A stretch of 56,818 nt of DNA, taken from contig OMXP01000009.1 of NCBI GenBank assembly GCA_900315055.1, forward strand, positions 1 to 56,818, written 5' to 3'. Shown here in pieces: positions 36,647-46,323 of the stretch (positions within the stretch are counted from its first letter, which is position 1; each line of letters starts with the position of its first letter). Both the position numbers and the translations under genes were made by a program. The notes under the pieces were generated by a model. It saw only the letters and a list, made by a program, of their open reading frames with translations, ran no database searches and was not told the origin of the DNA. Origin of the DNA: an uncultured Lachnospiraceae bacterium (GTDB lineage: Bacteria; Bacillota; Clostridia; Lachnospirales; Lachnospiraceae).

Positions 36647-38469
36647 TTCGCAATCCTCCCTCCCTTGAAAATGCCGTAGCCGAAGTGATCGCAGTGCAGG
36701 CACCGGCCGGATTCGCAGCGGGCCTCCTCTTCCGTCATGCCGCACTCCATCAGGTTGAAATCGTGCTTTCTCTCGTCTGCCGGGCGCTCCTTCATGTTGA
36801 TCCTGCCGCGCGGCTCATGGTCGTCGAAGCGGATCCTCGGAAGCTCCACATCGGAGGTGATCTCATGATTGAAGCCAAGGTAGCTGTCGATGTTTGCAGC
36901 CGCCACCTTCCCGGCGGCAATCGCACGGATGACCGTCGCGGGACCAGTTACGCAGTCGCCGCCCGCAAAGATCCCCTCGGATCCGGACACGCCGGACCAG
37001 TCAAAGGCCTCGATCTTGCCGCGCTCGATGGGGATGCCATACTCCCCGAACTTTCTCGAGTCGATGCCCTGTCCGATGGCAACGAGCACCCGGTCGCAGG
37101 GGATGCGATCCTCCGGCTGGGACGCCGGAACAGTCGCAGGTCTCCCGCCCTTAATCGGTCCTGCAAGCTGCGGCTGCAGGATCATTGCGGATACATGCCC
37201 GTCTGTCGTCTCAATGCGGACCGGGGCCTCCATCTCGAGGACCTCGCACCCGTCGGCGATCGCGCCCTCCACCTCTTCCGGAAGAGCCGTCATGTCTTTT
37301 CTGCGCCGTCTGTAGGCGATCTTTACCGAACGGGCTCCCAGGCGGATCGCGGATCTTGCGACGTCCATCGCGACGTTTCCGCCGCCGATGACCACGATGT
37401 CAAGCCCCGTGTAATCCGGCATCTCGTCATCTCCGATCGCACGAAGAAGCTCCACCGCGGAGACAACGCCTTCCGCGTCCTCTCCCTCGATGCCGATCTT
37501 CCGGTCGGTGTGGGCGCCGATGCTGATGTAGAGGGCGTCACACCCGGCCCGAAGTTCCGCGATCGGGATGTCCTTCCCGATGCTGACGCCGGTGACGATT
37601 CGGAAACCGGTCTGCTGAAGAAATGCGATCTCATTGTCCAGCACCTCTCTTGGCAGACGGTAGGCGGGGATGCCGTAGCGGAGCATCCCTCCCGGTCTCT
37701 TTCTCTGCTCATAGACCGTGACCTCATGTCCCATGAGGGAGAGATAGAACGCCGCGGAAAGGCCGGACGGTCCGCCGCCGATGATCGAGACCTTCTTTCC
37801 GGTGGGCTCTGCCTTCTCAAAGGGCTTCGGAGTTCCCTCATGCTCGCAGGCAAAGCGCTTCAGTCCCCGGATGTTGATCGCATCGTCCACCATGGTCCTT
37901 CTGCAGCGGACCTCGCAAGGGTGCTCGCAGATGAGGCCGCAGACGGACGGGAACGGATTGTCCTTCCTGATCAGCCGCACCGCGTCGGCGTACCTTCCCT
38001 CGTGGATCAGGCTGATATACCCCGGGATATCCACGCCCGCAGGACACTGGAAGACGCAGGGAACGGGCTGGTTCTGCAGTCCCCGGCATCTGCCGTGACG
38101 GATGTGCTCCAGATAGTCATCCCGGAATCCACGGACACCCTTCAGGACCATGCGGGCGGCCTCCTGGCCGATTGCGCAGTCCGCGGTGAGAAAGATCGTC
38201 TCTGCGGTCTCATCGATGAGATCCACCGTGGACTCATCAGCGTTGCCGTTTAAGACCATCTGGATCAGATCCTCCAGACGTCCGAGCCCCACCCTGCAGG
38301 GCGTGCACTTGCCGCAGGACTGGGAATGGCAGATGTGCAGAAAGGACGCGGCAAGATCCACCGGGCAAAGTCCCGGCTGACTTGCGATAATGCGGCGCTC
38401 CAGATCCTTGTAGAGCTCTTCCACGGTCTTCTGGGCGCTATTCTGTGTGACAATGCTGAGTCGGCTCAT
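36640..38469 (-). CDS. NuoF-type iron-sulfur domain fused to a GltD-like NAD(P)H oxidoreductase
   Basis: The 609-residue protein joins a NuoF C-terminal [4Fe-4S] domain (about 40-135, SCGKCTPCRVGLGRLE) to a GltD-like flavoprotein (about 140-560). The latter has Cys motifs CVFQCPAGVDIPGY and CGLICEHPCEVRC, an FAD-binding GGGPSGLSAAF and an NAD(P)-binding GGGNVAMDVARS. The C-terminus adds RCLHCDHFGYG. It lacks the NuoF flavin/NADH-binding part, so the GltD half must accept NAD(P)H. It probably feeds the hydrogenase encoded directly downstream. The start at 38469 follows AAAGGAGG at 12 bases. Confidence 0.88.
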   Translation of the reverse strand: MSRLSIVTQNSAQKTVEELYKDLERRIIASQPGLCPVDLAASFLHICHSQSCGKCTPCRVGLGRLEDLIQMVLNGNADESTVDLIDETAETIFLTADCAIGQEAARMVLKGVRGFRDDYLEHIRHGRCRGLQNQPVPCVFQCPAGVDIPGYISLIHEGRYADAVRLIRKDNPFPSVCGLICEHPCEVRCRRTMVDDAINIRGLKRFACEHEGTPKPFEKAEPTGKKVSIIGGGPSGLSAAFYLSLMGHEVTVYEQRKRPGGMLRYGIPAYRLPREVLDNEIAFLQQTGFRIVTGVSIGKDIPIAELRAGCDALYISIGAHTDRKIGIEGEDAEGVVSAVELLRAIGDDEMPDYTGLDIVVIGGGNVAMDVARSAIRLGARSVKIAYRRRRKDMTALPEEVEGAIADGCEVLEMEAPVRIETTDGHVSAMILQPQLAGPIKGGRPATVPASQPEDRIPCDRVLVAIGQGIDSRKFGEYGIPIERGKIEAFDWSGVSGSEGIFAGGDCVTGPATVIRAIAAGKVAAANIDSYLGFNHEITSDVELPRIRFDDHEPRGRINMKERPADERKHDFNLMECGMTEEEARCESGRCLHCDHFGYGIFKGGRIAKW

Positions 38470-38596
38470 TTCCTGTCGTCTTACCTCCTTTTCTTTGAAT
38501 ACCGGACCCCCCGCCCGGTAATGCTTCCAAAATAAACAGATCCTGTTAGGATTTTCGCACTTTTGAGGGCAAATTGCCACAGTCACAGAGCGGATT

Positions 38597-38614
38597 GTGT
38601 TAAGAAAATAACAA
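38597..38614. promoter_or_regulatory. Rex-like operator upstream of the hydrogenase operon
   Basis: On the minus strand the site reads TTGTTAT-TTTC-TTAACAC, which matches 12 of 14 fixed positions of the clostridial Rex consensus TTGTTAA-N4-TTAACAA. It lies about 130 bases before the first gene of the hydrogenase operon. Rex represses fermentative genes when NADH is low. Confidence 0.5.
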
Positions 38615-38676
38615 TAATGGTGAACAAATCAGGACATGGAAAGATAAAATTCGTCAGAATCGCAGATAAGGAAGGT

Positions 38677-38709
38677 CAAAAAAAGCGCCTGTCCGATGAA
38701 GGACAGGCG
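38677..38709 (-). terminator. Rho-independent terminator of the Rrf2 gene
   Basis: On the minus strand CGCCTGTCC (38701-38709) pairs perfectly with GGACAGGCG (38686-38694) with a six-base loop, followed by a run of T (38678-38684). Confidence 0.88.
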
Positions 38710-38735
38710 TTTAAGGAGGAGCTTGAAGAGCGCGC

Positions 38736-39176
38736 TCAGGACGCGCTCTTAATTGCCGTGATGATGTTGTCGTAGACCTCCCCGACGTTGTGGGATGCCA
38801 GTTCCTTCTCGAAGGCATTCTGGATCTCCTGCAGGGAGGCATCGAGGGCGGTGTGGATGTTTCGTCCCACCGGGCAGGCGGGGTTCGGGTTCTCGTGGAA
38901 CCGGAACATGTTCTCGTCGCTGTTCGTCTCCACCGCGTTGTAGATGTCGAGGAACGTGATTTCGGAGAGCGGCCGTGTGATCGTGATCCCGCCGGGGCCG
39001 CGTTTCACCTCAATGAGGCCCGCGCTCTGCAGCTGCAGCATGATGTTGCGCACGATCACCGGGTTGGAGCCGATGCTCGCGGCAAGGAACTGACTGGTGA
39101 TCTTGTGGTCCTCTCCGAAGTACTTTGTCGCCGCCAGTATGTGCACGGCGATCGTAAATTTCGTAGAAATCTGCAT
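38736..39176 (-). CDS. Rrf2 family transcriptional regulator
   Basis: The 146-residue protein has the Rrf2 winged helix (MQISTKFTIAVHIL, then TSQFLAASIGSNPVIVRNIM) and the wing GLIEVKRGPGGITITRP. Only one cysteine (NPACPVG) is in the region where IscR-type members have three, so it is unlikely to hold an iron-sulfur cluster alone and fits the YwnA-like branch. The ATG at 39176 is nine bases behind GGGAG and is preferred over the one at 39182. It lies upstream of the hydrogenase operon in the same orientation, but a terminator separates them. Confidence 0.85.
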   Translation of the reverse strand: MQISTKFTIAVHILAATKYFGEDHKITSQFLAASIGSNPVIVRNIMLQLQSAGLIEVKRGPGGITITRPLSEITFLDIYNAVETNSDENMFRFHENPNPACPVGRNIHTALDASLQEIQNAFEKELASHNVGEVYDNIITAIKSAS

Positions 39177-39220
39177 CTTCATCCTCTCCCTGCTGTAATT
39201 ATAAATATTTCATCGGAATC

Positions 39221-39249
39221 ACTCTAACACGGGAAAGGACCGCTGTCAA
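39221..39249 (-). promoter_or_regulatory. Promoter of the Rrf2 gene
   Basis: A perfect TTGACA (39244-39249) and TAGAGT (39221-39226) on the minus strand are 17 bases apart. An AT-rich stretch with TATAAT nearer the gene lacks a -35 partner. Confidence 0.55.
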
Positions 39250-39255
39250 TTAGTC

Positions 39256-39582
39256 TCACTGTCGGACAAACGCCGCATCGCCGGGATCATCCTCTGCGGA
39301 GACAAAGCGCTCCACTTTCATGTGAAGATCGTACTTCTCCCGGAGTGCTGCGATCTCCTTCATCATCGAAGAGGCGTGATGGGCATCGAGCGCCTCCTGA
39401 TCACGCCAGGAATCAATGAGAAGAATCGTGTCCGCGTCCTTCAGCGGCTGGAAGTACTCGTACTGCAGGTTGCCGACTTCCCTGCGGATCCGGTCCGCGG
39501 TGCCGCTCTCTTCCATCTCCCGGACAAAGGCCGCGGCATTCCCGTGCGTTCCGGTGTAGTAAAGATGAAACGTAAGACTCAT
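39256..39582 (-). CDS. Antibiotic biosynthesis monooxygenase-like (YgiN-type) protein
   Basis: The 108-residue protein has the ABM ferredoxin-like fold pattern: a first strand (LTFHLYYTG), a middle helix with REVGNLQYEYFQPL and the typical LIDSWRDQEALDAHHAS stretch near residue 55. Such proteins include quinol monooxygenases and heme-degrading enzymes; in an anaerobe a quinone or flavin role is plausible. It follows the DUF362 gene by two bases. Confidence 0.8.
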   Translation of the reverse strand: MSLTFHLYYTGTHGNAAAFVREMEESGTADRIRREVGNLQYEYFQPLKDADTILLIDSWRDQEALDAHHASSMMKEIAALREKYDLHMKVERFVSAEDDPGDAAFVRQ

Positions 39583-39584
39583 GT

Positions 39585-40583
39585 TCAGTCCTCCCTGACA
39601 AACGGCACGACGCCTGCCACGGCGTCCTTTGCCGAAATCTCCTTCCGATCGTTATCAAGATCAAGGAGATGGTAGCGGTTGTTCCCCATGCCCATCTCCT
39701 TCATGTACGAGAGCTGCCGCAGGCCGTGCCGGCTCTCGATCCGCTCCACGAGGTCGTGATTATCCTCTTCTTTCATCGCATAGACACAGTCCACGCTCGC
39801 CTGATCAATCGCGAGGATATCCCGCGATGCCAGGATTCCGACGTTCGGAGTGACGACGGGCTGTGCCGCAATGCCCTCGCAGTCACAGGAGACGGACATG
39901 TTCCGGAGGATGTTCACGTAGAGGATGTGATCCTTAAAGAAATCGATGGTCGCCTTTGTCGACTCCGTAATGCGCTCCATGAATTCCTCTTTTGCAATCG
40001 ACCACTGGCCCTGTCCCTCATAGGTATGGATCCACTTCTTGCCGATTCTGCCGTCCGCACAGCCGATGCCGATGTTCTTGTTCGAGCCGCCAAAGCCGCC
40101 CTGGGTATGGCCCTTGAAGTGGGTGAGGACAACAAGGGACTGGTAACTCAGCATGTGGGATCCGACGGACATCTCCTTCATCCACTTGCCGCCATGAATC
40201 GGCAGAAGCGCCGTGCCCTCCTCGTCCATGATGTCCACCGGGCAGAAGGTCCAGCCGTTCACCTTCAGGGTTTCCCGGTGCTGCGCCGTCGTATAGCGGT
40301 CTCCCGCATAATAGGTGTTCGTCTCGACAATCGAGGCGTCCTTCAGCTCCGGTTCCTGTTCCATGAGAGCCTGTACCCAGGCACGCGGAATGATGTTCGG
40401 GCCATGCTGCTCACCGGTGTGGAGCTTGATGCCGGTCTTTCCGGTGATGTTGCCGGATACGCTTTCATAGGCTCTGATCAGTCCCTCTGCGGACAGATCC
40501 CTGGTAAAAAACACATCGGATTCCGCCCCGGTGCGATCCTCATACGGAACATAAACACTTCCGTCTCTTGTCAGTTCGTCCAT
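39585..40583 (-). CDS. DUF362 domain-containing protein
   Basis: The 332-residue protein matches DUF362 proteins, with GIKLHTGEQHGPNIIP near residue 52, LTHFKGHTQGGFGGSNKNIGIGC near residue 155 (Gly-rich signature) and DQASVDCVY near residue 268. Many relatives carry ferredoxin domains, but this one has no C-terminal Cys cluster. The biochemical role is not established. It is in an operon with an ABM-type gene, so both may act on the same redox substrate (inference). GGAG precedes the start. Confidence 0.82.
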   Translation of the reverse strand: MDELTRDGSVYVPYEDRTGAESDVFFTRDLSAEGLIRAYESVSGNITGKTGIKLHTGEQHGPNIIPRAWVQALMEQEPELKDASIVETNTYYAGDRYTTAQHRETLKVNGWTFCPVDIMDEEGTALLPIHGGKWMKEMSVGSHMLSYQSLVVLTHFKGHTQGGFGGSNKNIGIGCADGRIGKKWIHTYEGQGQWSIAKEEFMERITESTKATIDFFKDHILYVNILRNMSVSCDCEGIAAQPVVTPNVGILASRDILAIDQASVDCVYAMKEEDNHDLVERIESRHGLRQLSYMKEMGMGNNRYHLLDLDNDRKEISAKDAVAGVVPFVRED

Positions 40584-40691
40584 TTTCGTTCTCCTCTCTC
40601 CAAACCGACCGGTACCTTTCCCTCGTCCCTGTCATCCATTGTCGGTCCTCTTTGCCAAAAAGAAAAGTGAGAGCAGGGGCAGATCACCCGA

Positions 40692-41351
40692 TCAGAGATA
40701 CTGCTTCAGGTTCTGAAAGACGATCTCATAGGCATCTGCATACATGTGGACGCCGTCGATGGAAAACTCCGCCTTCTGCTCTCCGTTCTCATCGGCAAGC
40801 CCCGCATTGCAGTCGATGTAGCGGTATCCGTACTTTTTGGCAAGCTGTTCCACCCCGGCATTGCACGCCCTGATGTTTTCCACGGTCCGCTCCTTCAGCA
40901 TCGCTCTTGCAGACGGCGTATCGCAGACGTGATGGTTCGTCGGGTAATAGGCCATGCAGAAGATCTGCGTCTCCGGAAGCTTTTCCCTTGCGATCTCAAG
41001 GATCTTCTCATAGTTGGACAAAAGGTGCGCCTTCCACTGATTCCCATAGATCCGGTCCGTCATGTCGTTGGTACCGATGTTCAGAAAGACCTTTGCGGGT
41101 GCAAGGTCGAGAAGCACCGTATCAATCTCCCGGAGGAAATCGTCCGTCGTTGTCCCGCCGATTCCCCGGTTGTAGATGATCTTCCCGATCCCCGCGGACG
41201 CCGCAATCTCGGTAACGGGAAACATCTCCATCAGAGACGATCCGGTGAACAGGATCTGTCCCTTCCTTGCATGGGCATTCAGAATGCGGTAGTTCCGAAG
41301 CTTCCTCCGGATCTGATCCTCGAGCAGTTTTCTCTGTTCTTCCGGTGTCAT
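40692..41351 (-). CDS. SGNH/GDSL hydrolase
   Basis: The 219-residue cytoplasmic protein has all four SGNH blocks: Ser in LFTGSSLMEMFP, Gly in NRGIGGTTTDD, Asn in LNIGTNDM and the Asp-x-x-His pair in SIDGVHM. It resembles acetylesterases or lysophospholipase-type esterases that act on small acyl esters. No signal peptide is present. It is 34 bases downstream of a MATE gene on the same strand and may be cotranscribed with it. Confidence 0.88.
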   Translation of the reverse strand: MTPEEQRKLLEDQIRRKLRNYRILNAHARKGQILFTGSSLMEMFPVTEIAASAGIGKIIYNRGIGGTTTDDFLREIDTVLLDLAPAKVFLNIGTNDMTDRIYGNQWKAHLLSNYEKILEIAREKLPETQIFCMAYYPTNHHVCDTPSARAMLKERTVENIRACNAGVEQLAKKYGYRYIDCNAGLADENGEQKAEFSIDGVHMYADAYEIVFQNLKQYL

Positions 41352-41385
41352 AACCTTATCCTCCTCATTCTCCTATTTACGGATC

Positions 41386-42762
41386 TTATCCATTCTCCTG
41401 ACTCTTCTTCATCCGGTTCAGCTCCGGGAAGACCACGGAGAGCATCGTGACAAAGCAGGCCGTCCCGCCGATGACGTTGGAGATCGGCTCTGCAAGGAAC
41501 ACGCCGTCCGTTCCCATGTGAAAGACATAGGGCAGAAGGAAGGTCAGCGGCACCACGATGAACACCTTCCGAAGAAGCGAGAAGAAGATCGCAAGCTTCT
41601 TCTTGTTCAGGGACTTCAAAACCGTCTGCCCCGAGTACTGAAGCACCATGAACACGAAGGCCGCAAAGTACAGCTCCATGGACGGCACCGCGTCCTGCTG
41701 AAGTTTTGTGTCCGAACTGAAGATCGCAATGAGAAACCGCGGCTCTGTAAGGATCAGGATCCACATGAGACACCCGTAGACAAGGCACATGAAAAACATG
41801 CACCAGAACGCTTTCTTCACCCGGTCCGGTTTTCTCGCGCCGTAGTTGAAGCTGATGACGGGAGACGAGCCATCGGTGATGGCATACATGGGCGTCTCCA
41901 CCATCTGCCGGACACTGGAGACAATCGTCATCACAGAAACATAGATATCCCCGCCGGTTCTCTGGAGCACGTTGTTGCACGAGATGGAGACCAGGCTGTT
42001 GGTGAGCTGCATCGTAAAGGCCGCAAGTCCAAGGCCCGTGATGTCCTTCATGCGGTCCGTGCACTTCTTTGCCTCGGACAAAGACAGCAGGTGCAGCAGA
42101 AGCTCCGAGCGCCTCGTGAGGAACCGGACCACAAAGAGGGCGGAGAGTGCCTGTGAGAGAATCGTTGCGAGCGCCGCACCCGAAACACCGAGCCCCAGAA
42201 CGAAGATGAACACCGGGTCCAGCGCGATGTTTACTGCGGCGCCGATCATCACGGTGAGCATTCCCGTCTGCGCATAGCCATGAGCGTTGATGAACGGGTT
42301 CATGCCGGTCGCGATCATCGAGAAGACCGTCCCGACAAGATAGATGCGCATGTAGGGGAGGGCGTAGACAATGGACGAGGAAGAGGCGCCAAAGGCAAAG
42401 AGGAGCGGCCGCGCAATCAGAAGACCGACAGCTGTCAGCACGATCCCGCTCACAAGAAGCAGGAAGAAGGACGTGTTCATGATGCGCTGTGCCTCTTTCG
42501 TATCCCCCTTTCCCCGCTCAATGGAGAAGAGAGGCGCGCCGCCGCTTCCGAAGAGGTTTGCAAAGGCCGTGATGATGACGATGACCGGAAAGCAGATGCC
42601 GACGCCGCCAAGGGCTGCCGTCCCGATCCCGGGGATCCTCGCGATATAGATCCGGTCTACGATGTTGTACAGAAGGTTCAGGAGCTGCGCCACCAGCATG
42701 GGCAGTGCTGCCTGCAGGATGCTGTGTGAAATCTTTCCCTCTGCAAAATCGATCTGTTTCAT
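41386..42762 (-). CDS. MATE family efflux transporter
   Basis: The 458-residue protein has 12 predicted membrane helices in two homologous halves. The N-terminus reads ISHSILQAALPMLVAQLLNLLYNIVDRIYIA, divided here as the conserved first helix and RIYIARI loop. It should export drugs or metabolites in exchange for Na+ or H+. GAGGCGG lies before the ATG. A second, unrelated-looking MATE gene lies 330 bases away on the other strand across tRNA-Ala. Confidence 0.9.
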   Translation of the reverse strand: MKQIDFAEGKISHSILQAALPMLVAQLLNLLYNIVDRIYIARIPGIGTAALGGVGICFPVIVIITAFANLFGSGGAPLFSIERGKGDTKEAQRIMNTSFFLLLVSGIVLTAVGLLIARPLLFAFGASSSSIVYALPYMRIYLVGTVFSMIATGMNPFINAHGYAQTGMLTVMIGAAVNIALDPVFIFVLGLGVSGAALATILSQALSALFVVRFLTRRSELLLHLLSLSEAKKCTDRMKDITGLGLAAFTMQLTNSLVSISCNNVLQRTGGDIYVSVMTIVSSVRQMVETPMYAITDGSSPVISFNYGARKPDRVKKAFWCMFFMCLVYGCLMWILILTEPRFLIAIFSSDTKLQQDAVPSMELYFAAFVFMVLQYSGQTVLKSLNKKKLAIFFSLLRKVFIVVPLTFLLPYVFHMGTDGVFLAEPISNVIGGTACFVTMLSVVFPELNRMKKSQENG

Positions 42763-42780
42763 AATGCCGCCTCACATCGG

Positions 42781-42823
42781 AAAAAGGCGGTACAGCCAAT
42801 TCTCAAAGAATAGCTGCACCGCC
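42781..42823 (-). terminator. Terminator of tRNA-Ala
   Basis: On the minus strand GGCGGTGCAGC (42813-42823) pairs with GCTGTACCGCC (42786-42796) with one G-T pair, followed by TTTTT. It begins a few bases after the tRNA 3' end. Confidence 0.9.
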
Positions 42824-42828
42824 AAACG

Positions 42829-42901
42829 TGGAGCATATCGGATTCGAACCGACGACCTCCTCGATGCCATCGAGACGCGCTCCCAGCTGCGCTAATGCCC
42901 C
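42829..42901 (-). tRNA. tRNA-Ala (anticodon GGC)
   Basis: The 73-base sequence folds into a full cloverleaf. The acceptor stem GGGGCAT/ATGCTCC holds the G3-U70 pair that identifies alanine tRNAs, the anticodon loop is ATGGCAT (GGC at 34-36), and the T arm carries GGTTCGAATCC. The 3' CCA is not encoded. A terminator follows. A weak promoter (TTTTCA, 17 bases, TATTGT) is visible just upstream on the minus strand. Confidence 0.95.
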
Positions 42902-43095
42902 GGGGATCCTTAAAAACAATACCATACCGGGGCAGCGTTGAAAACAAAAACTTCAGCAGGGCCTGAAAATGCTGCATGGCAGTGCCCCACACTCCGTCCC
43001 GGCTTCTCCTGTCCGCTTTTGCTTCTCTTCTCTTTCCTTCCTGTGCTACAATGTTCCTCAACAGCCAAAGACCACATGAGACAGGGGAGGTTATC

Positions 43096-44463
43096 ATGCG
43101 CTCCGATGTATTTTCCGACAAGGCCTTCAATAAAAAACTGTTTCGGATCACCATCCCGGTATCTTTGCAGAACCTGATGCTTGCAGCCGTTGCGGCCTGC
43201 GATGCCATCATGCTGGGTCGGGTGGATCAGAATGCCATGTCCGCCGTCTCCCTTGCGGGACAGATCCAGTTTGTCCAGAACATCTTCTTCTGGGCGTCCA
43301 CCGGCGCTGCCTCCGTCCTCGGCGCCCAGTACTACGGGAAGGGCGATGAGAAGACTCTCACAAAGATCTTCGGCCTGTGTCTGAAGATCAATCTTATCGT
43401 CTCAGTTCTCTTCTTTGCGGGGTGTGAGTGCGTCCCGGAAGTCCTGATGGGGATCTACACGAATGAAAGCGTCCTCATCTCGATCGGCGCCCGATATCTT
43501 CGCATCGCGGGCTGGTCGTACCTCATTACCGGCCTGTCCCAGACGTGCCTGACTGACCTCAAGGTCACGGGGCATGTGACGGCAGGTGCGGTGATCAGCT
43601 CCACCGCTGTTGTCGGCAACATCTTCCTGAATGCCGTGCTGATCTTCGGCCTTCTCGGAGCTCCGGCTCTCGGGGTCGAGGGCGCTGCAACGGCAACACT
43701 TCTTGCAAGAATCATCGAGGGAAGTCTTGCAGTACTCTTTCTCTTCCGCAAAGACTGCATCGGCATACCCGTAAGCGTTTTCTTTCACAGAAGCGGCGTG
43801 ATCTTCAGGGACTTCATGAAGTGCGCCCTTCCGATCCTTGCAAGCGGGTCTCTCTGGGGCTTCGGGTTCTCCCTCTACACGGCAATCCTCGGGCACCTCG
43901 GGACCGATGCTGCGGCGGCAAACTCCGTATCCGCGGTTGTCCGCGACCTCTTCTGCTGCCTTTGCAACGGCATCGCGACCGGTGCGAACATCGTGCTTGG
44001 CAACGAGTTCGGCGCCGGAAATACGGAAAAGGGAAAGCGCTACGGAGAGCGGATCGCCGTGTACTCCATCCTCACGGGCCTTGTCACCTGCGCCCTGATC
44101 CTTGCCATCACGCCTCTGGTCCTTGCCTTCTACAGGCTGACTCCCCAGGCGTCCACGTATCTCACGCAGATGATGGTGATCATGGCGATCTACATGATCG
44201 GGCGCTGCATCAACACAATTCTCATCAACGGCGTCTTCTATTCCGGGGGTGACATCCTCTTCGATGCCGTGAGTCTTGCGGTCTGCATGTGGGGAATCGC
44301 CATCCCGCTCTCGCTCCTTTCAGCATTTGTCTTCCGCTTCCCGGTGCCCGTCGTGTTTGCCTGCACCTGCCTCGATGAGGTCGGAAAGCTTCCCTGGGTG
44401 TTCTCGCACTTTAAGAAGTACCGCTGGGTCAAAAACCTCACAAGGAAGGATACGGAGCAGTAG
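43096..44463 (+). CDS. MATE family efflux transporter
   Basis: The 455-residue protein has 12 predicted helices with the MATE pattern (FRITIPVSLQNLMLAAVAACDAIMLG as the first helix, split as IPVSLQNLML and DAIMLGRVD). It belongs to a different MATE branch from the one on the opposite strand. The ATG at 43096 is six bases behind GGGGAGG; an upstream reading to 42976 overlaps a TACAAT -10 box at 43047-43052 preceded by TG, likely its promoter. Confidence 0.9.
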   Translation: MRSDVFSDKAFNKKLFRITIPVSLQNLMLAAVAACDAIMLGRVDQNAMSAVSLAGQIQFVQNIFFWASTGAASVLGAQYYGKGDEKTLTKIFGLCLKINLIVSVLFFAGCECVPEVLMGIYTNESVLISIGARYLRIAGWSYLITGLSQTCLTDLKVTGHVTAGAVISSTAVVGNIFLNAVLIFGLLGAPALGVEGAATATLLARIIEGSLAVLFLFRKDCIGIPVSVFFHRSGVIFRDFMKCALPILASGSLWGFGFSLYTAILGHLGTDAAAANSVSAVVRDLFCCLCNGIATGANIVLGNEFGAGNTEKGKRYGERIAVYSILTGLVTCALILAITPLVLAFYRLTPQASTYLTQMMVIMAIYMIGRCINTILINGVFYSGGDILFDAVSLAVCMWGIAIPLSLLSAFVFRFPVPVVFACTCLDEVGKLPWVFSHFKKYRWVKNLTRKDTEQ

Positions 44464-44510
44464 ACCGGATCGCTTCCCGTCCCTGTCGGTGAAGGCCTCC
44501 GGGAGGACGA

Positions 44511-44537
44511 AAAAAGAGGCTGCCATCTGGCAGCCTC
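44511..44537 (-). terminator. Terminator of hcp
   Basis: On the minus strand GAGGCTGCC (44529-44537) pairs perfectly with GGCAGCCTC (44516-44524) around a four-base loop, followed by TTTTT. It lies about 60 bases beyond the hcp stop. Confidence 0.88.
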
Positions 44538-44595
44538 CCTGCGGGAGCAAAACCCCTGTTCAATTTAACCCTTGCTTTACGACCCTTTTGTTTCT

Positions 44596-46230
44596 TCAGC
44601 CGATCATGGACTTCAAATCGCTGTCCACATCGGTGATGCCGCCGATGCCGAAGTTCTGGACAAGGACGTTGGTGACGTTCGGGGAGAGGAATGCCGGGAG
44701 CGTCGGTCCAAGGTGAATGTTCTTGACGCCAAGGGAGAGAAGGGCAAGAAGCACGATCACGGCCTTCTGTTCATACCAGGCGATGTTGTAGACGATCGGC
44801 AGCTTGTTCACATCGTCGAGGCCGAAGGCGTCCTTGAGCTTTAAGGCGATCAGGGCAAGGCTGTAGGAGTCATTGCACTGTCCGGCATCGAGAACTCTCG
44901 GAATGCCGCCTATGTCGCCGAGGTTCAGCTTGATGTACTTGTACTTCGCGCAGCCTGCGGTCAGGATCACGGTGTCCTTCGGAAGAGCCTTTGCAAACTC
45001 CGTGTAGTACTCTCTGGACTTCATTCTGCCGTCGCACCCTGCCATGACGATGAACTTGCGGATGGCGCCGGACTTGACAGCCTCGACGACCTTGTCTGCA
45101 AGAGCGAAGACCTGAGCGTGTGCAAAGCCGCCGACGATCTCACCGGTCTCGATCTCCTTGGGAGCAGCGCAGGTCTTTGCCTGCTCGATGATGGCGGAGA
45201 AGTCCTTCGTCTGTCCGTAAGGCGCATCGATGTGTCTGCAGCCGGGATATCCTGCAGCACCCGTGGTCCACAGGCGGTCCTTGTAGCTGTCCTTCGGGGG
45301 AACGATGCAGTTGGTGGTCATGAGGATCGGGCCGTGGAAGGACTCGAACTCGGTCGTCTGCTTCCACCATGCGTTGCCGTAGTTGCCGGCGAAGTTGTCG
45401 TACTTCTTGAAGAACGGATAGTAGTGAGCCGGCAGCATCTCGGAGTGCGTGTAGACATCAACGCCCGTGCCCTTCGTCTGCTCGAGCAGCATCTCCAGGT
45501 CTCTCAGGTCATGGCCGGAAACCAGGATGCCGGGGTTCTTTCTGACACCGATATCGACCTTGGTGATCTCAGGATTGCCATAGGCCTCGGTGTTTGCCTT
45601 GTCAAGCAGTGCCATGCCCTTGACGCCGTACTCACCGGTCTTTAAGGCCAGAGCCGTGAGATCGTCTGCGCTTAAGGAATCATCAAGCGTTGCCGCAAGA
45701 GCACTCTGAATGAAGGCATCGACCTCAGGATCGTCCTGAAGGAGAGCATTTGCGTGCTTCGTGTAGGCTGCAAGGCCCTTCAGGCCGTAGGTGATGAGCT
45801 CGCGAAGAGAGCGGATATCCTCGTTCTTTGTTGCAAGGACGCCGACCGTTGCGGCCTTCTTTGCAAAGTTCTCTCTTGCTCCGTTCCAGGAAGCAGCCTC
45901 CGGAAGAGAAGCAGTATCCTTCACCTGTGCAAGGAGTTCAGCCTTCCTGGAAAGAGTCTTCTCGATGCGCTCTGCAATGGCATCATCGTCGAAGTTGGCA
46001 TTGGTGATGGTGGTAAAGAGGTTCACGGTGATGAGGTGATTGACCTCACCGGAGACTTCCGTTCCCTCTTTCCGAAGCTGTGTCGTCACGGCGCTGATTC
46101 CCTTTGTGACATAGATCAGAAGATCCTGCAGAGCTGCGGTCTCCGGCTTCTTGCCGCAGACGCCTCGGACGGTACAGCCCTTGCAGCCTGCGGTTTCCTG
46201 ACACTGAAAGCAGAACATCTTATTTTCCAT
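44596..46230 (-). CDS. hcp: Hydroxylamine reductase (hybrid-cluster protein)
   Basis: The 544-residue protein has the N-terminal cysteine cluster of hybrid-cluster proteins ([15 protein letters not shown] then VCGKKPE) and the later ligands for the 4Fe-2O-2S hybrid cluster (for example [28 protein letters not shown] and TAGCAKYKY). HCP reduces NO and hydroxylamine and protects anaerobes from nitrosative stress. The ATG follows GGAGAGG. Upstream lies a perfect GTTGCA-TT-TGCAAC operator shared with the divergent Crp/Fnr gene. Confidence 0.95.
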   Translation of the reverse strand: MENKMFCFQCQETAGCKGCTVRGVCGKKPETAALQDLLIYVTKGISAVTTQLRKEGTEVSGEVNHLITVNLFTTITNANFDDDAIAERIEKTLSRKAELLAQVKDTASLPEAASWNGARENFAKKAATVGVLATKNEDIRSLRELITYGLKGLAAYTKHANALLQDDPEVDAFIQSALAATLDDSLSADDLTALALKTGEYGVKGMALLDKANTEAYGNPEITKVDIGVRKNPGILVSGHDLRDLEMLLEQTKGTGVDVYTHSEMLPAHYYPFFKKYDNFAGNYGNAWWKQTTEFESFHGPILMTTNCIVPPKDSYKDRLWTTGAAGYPGCRHIDAPYGQTKDFSAIIEQAKTCAAPKEIETGEIVGGFAHAQVFALADKVVEAVKSGAIRKFIVMAGCDGRMKSREYYTEFAKALPKDTVILTAGCAKYKYIKLNLGDIGGIPRVLDAGQCNDSYSLALIALKLKDAFGLDDVNKLPIVYNIAWYEQKAVIVLLALLSLGVKNIHLGPTLPAFLSPNVTNVLVQNFGIGGITDVDSDLKSMIG

Positions 46231-46323
46231 AGTGATTTATCCTCTCCGGCCATTTTCGGCCATGCAGGCAGCGAAAAGATTCTGTTCGCTGCAGCGTGCT
46301 GTTTCTTGTTTCGATCTGTGACC

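Noticed and set aside
42759..43211. A 150-codon minus-strand frame over tRNA-Ala.
   Set aside because: It runs through the tRNA and its terminator and shows no protein-family features.
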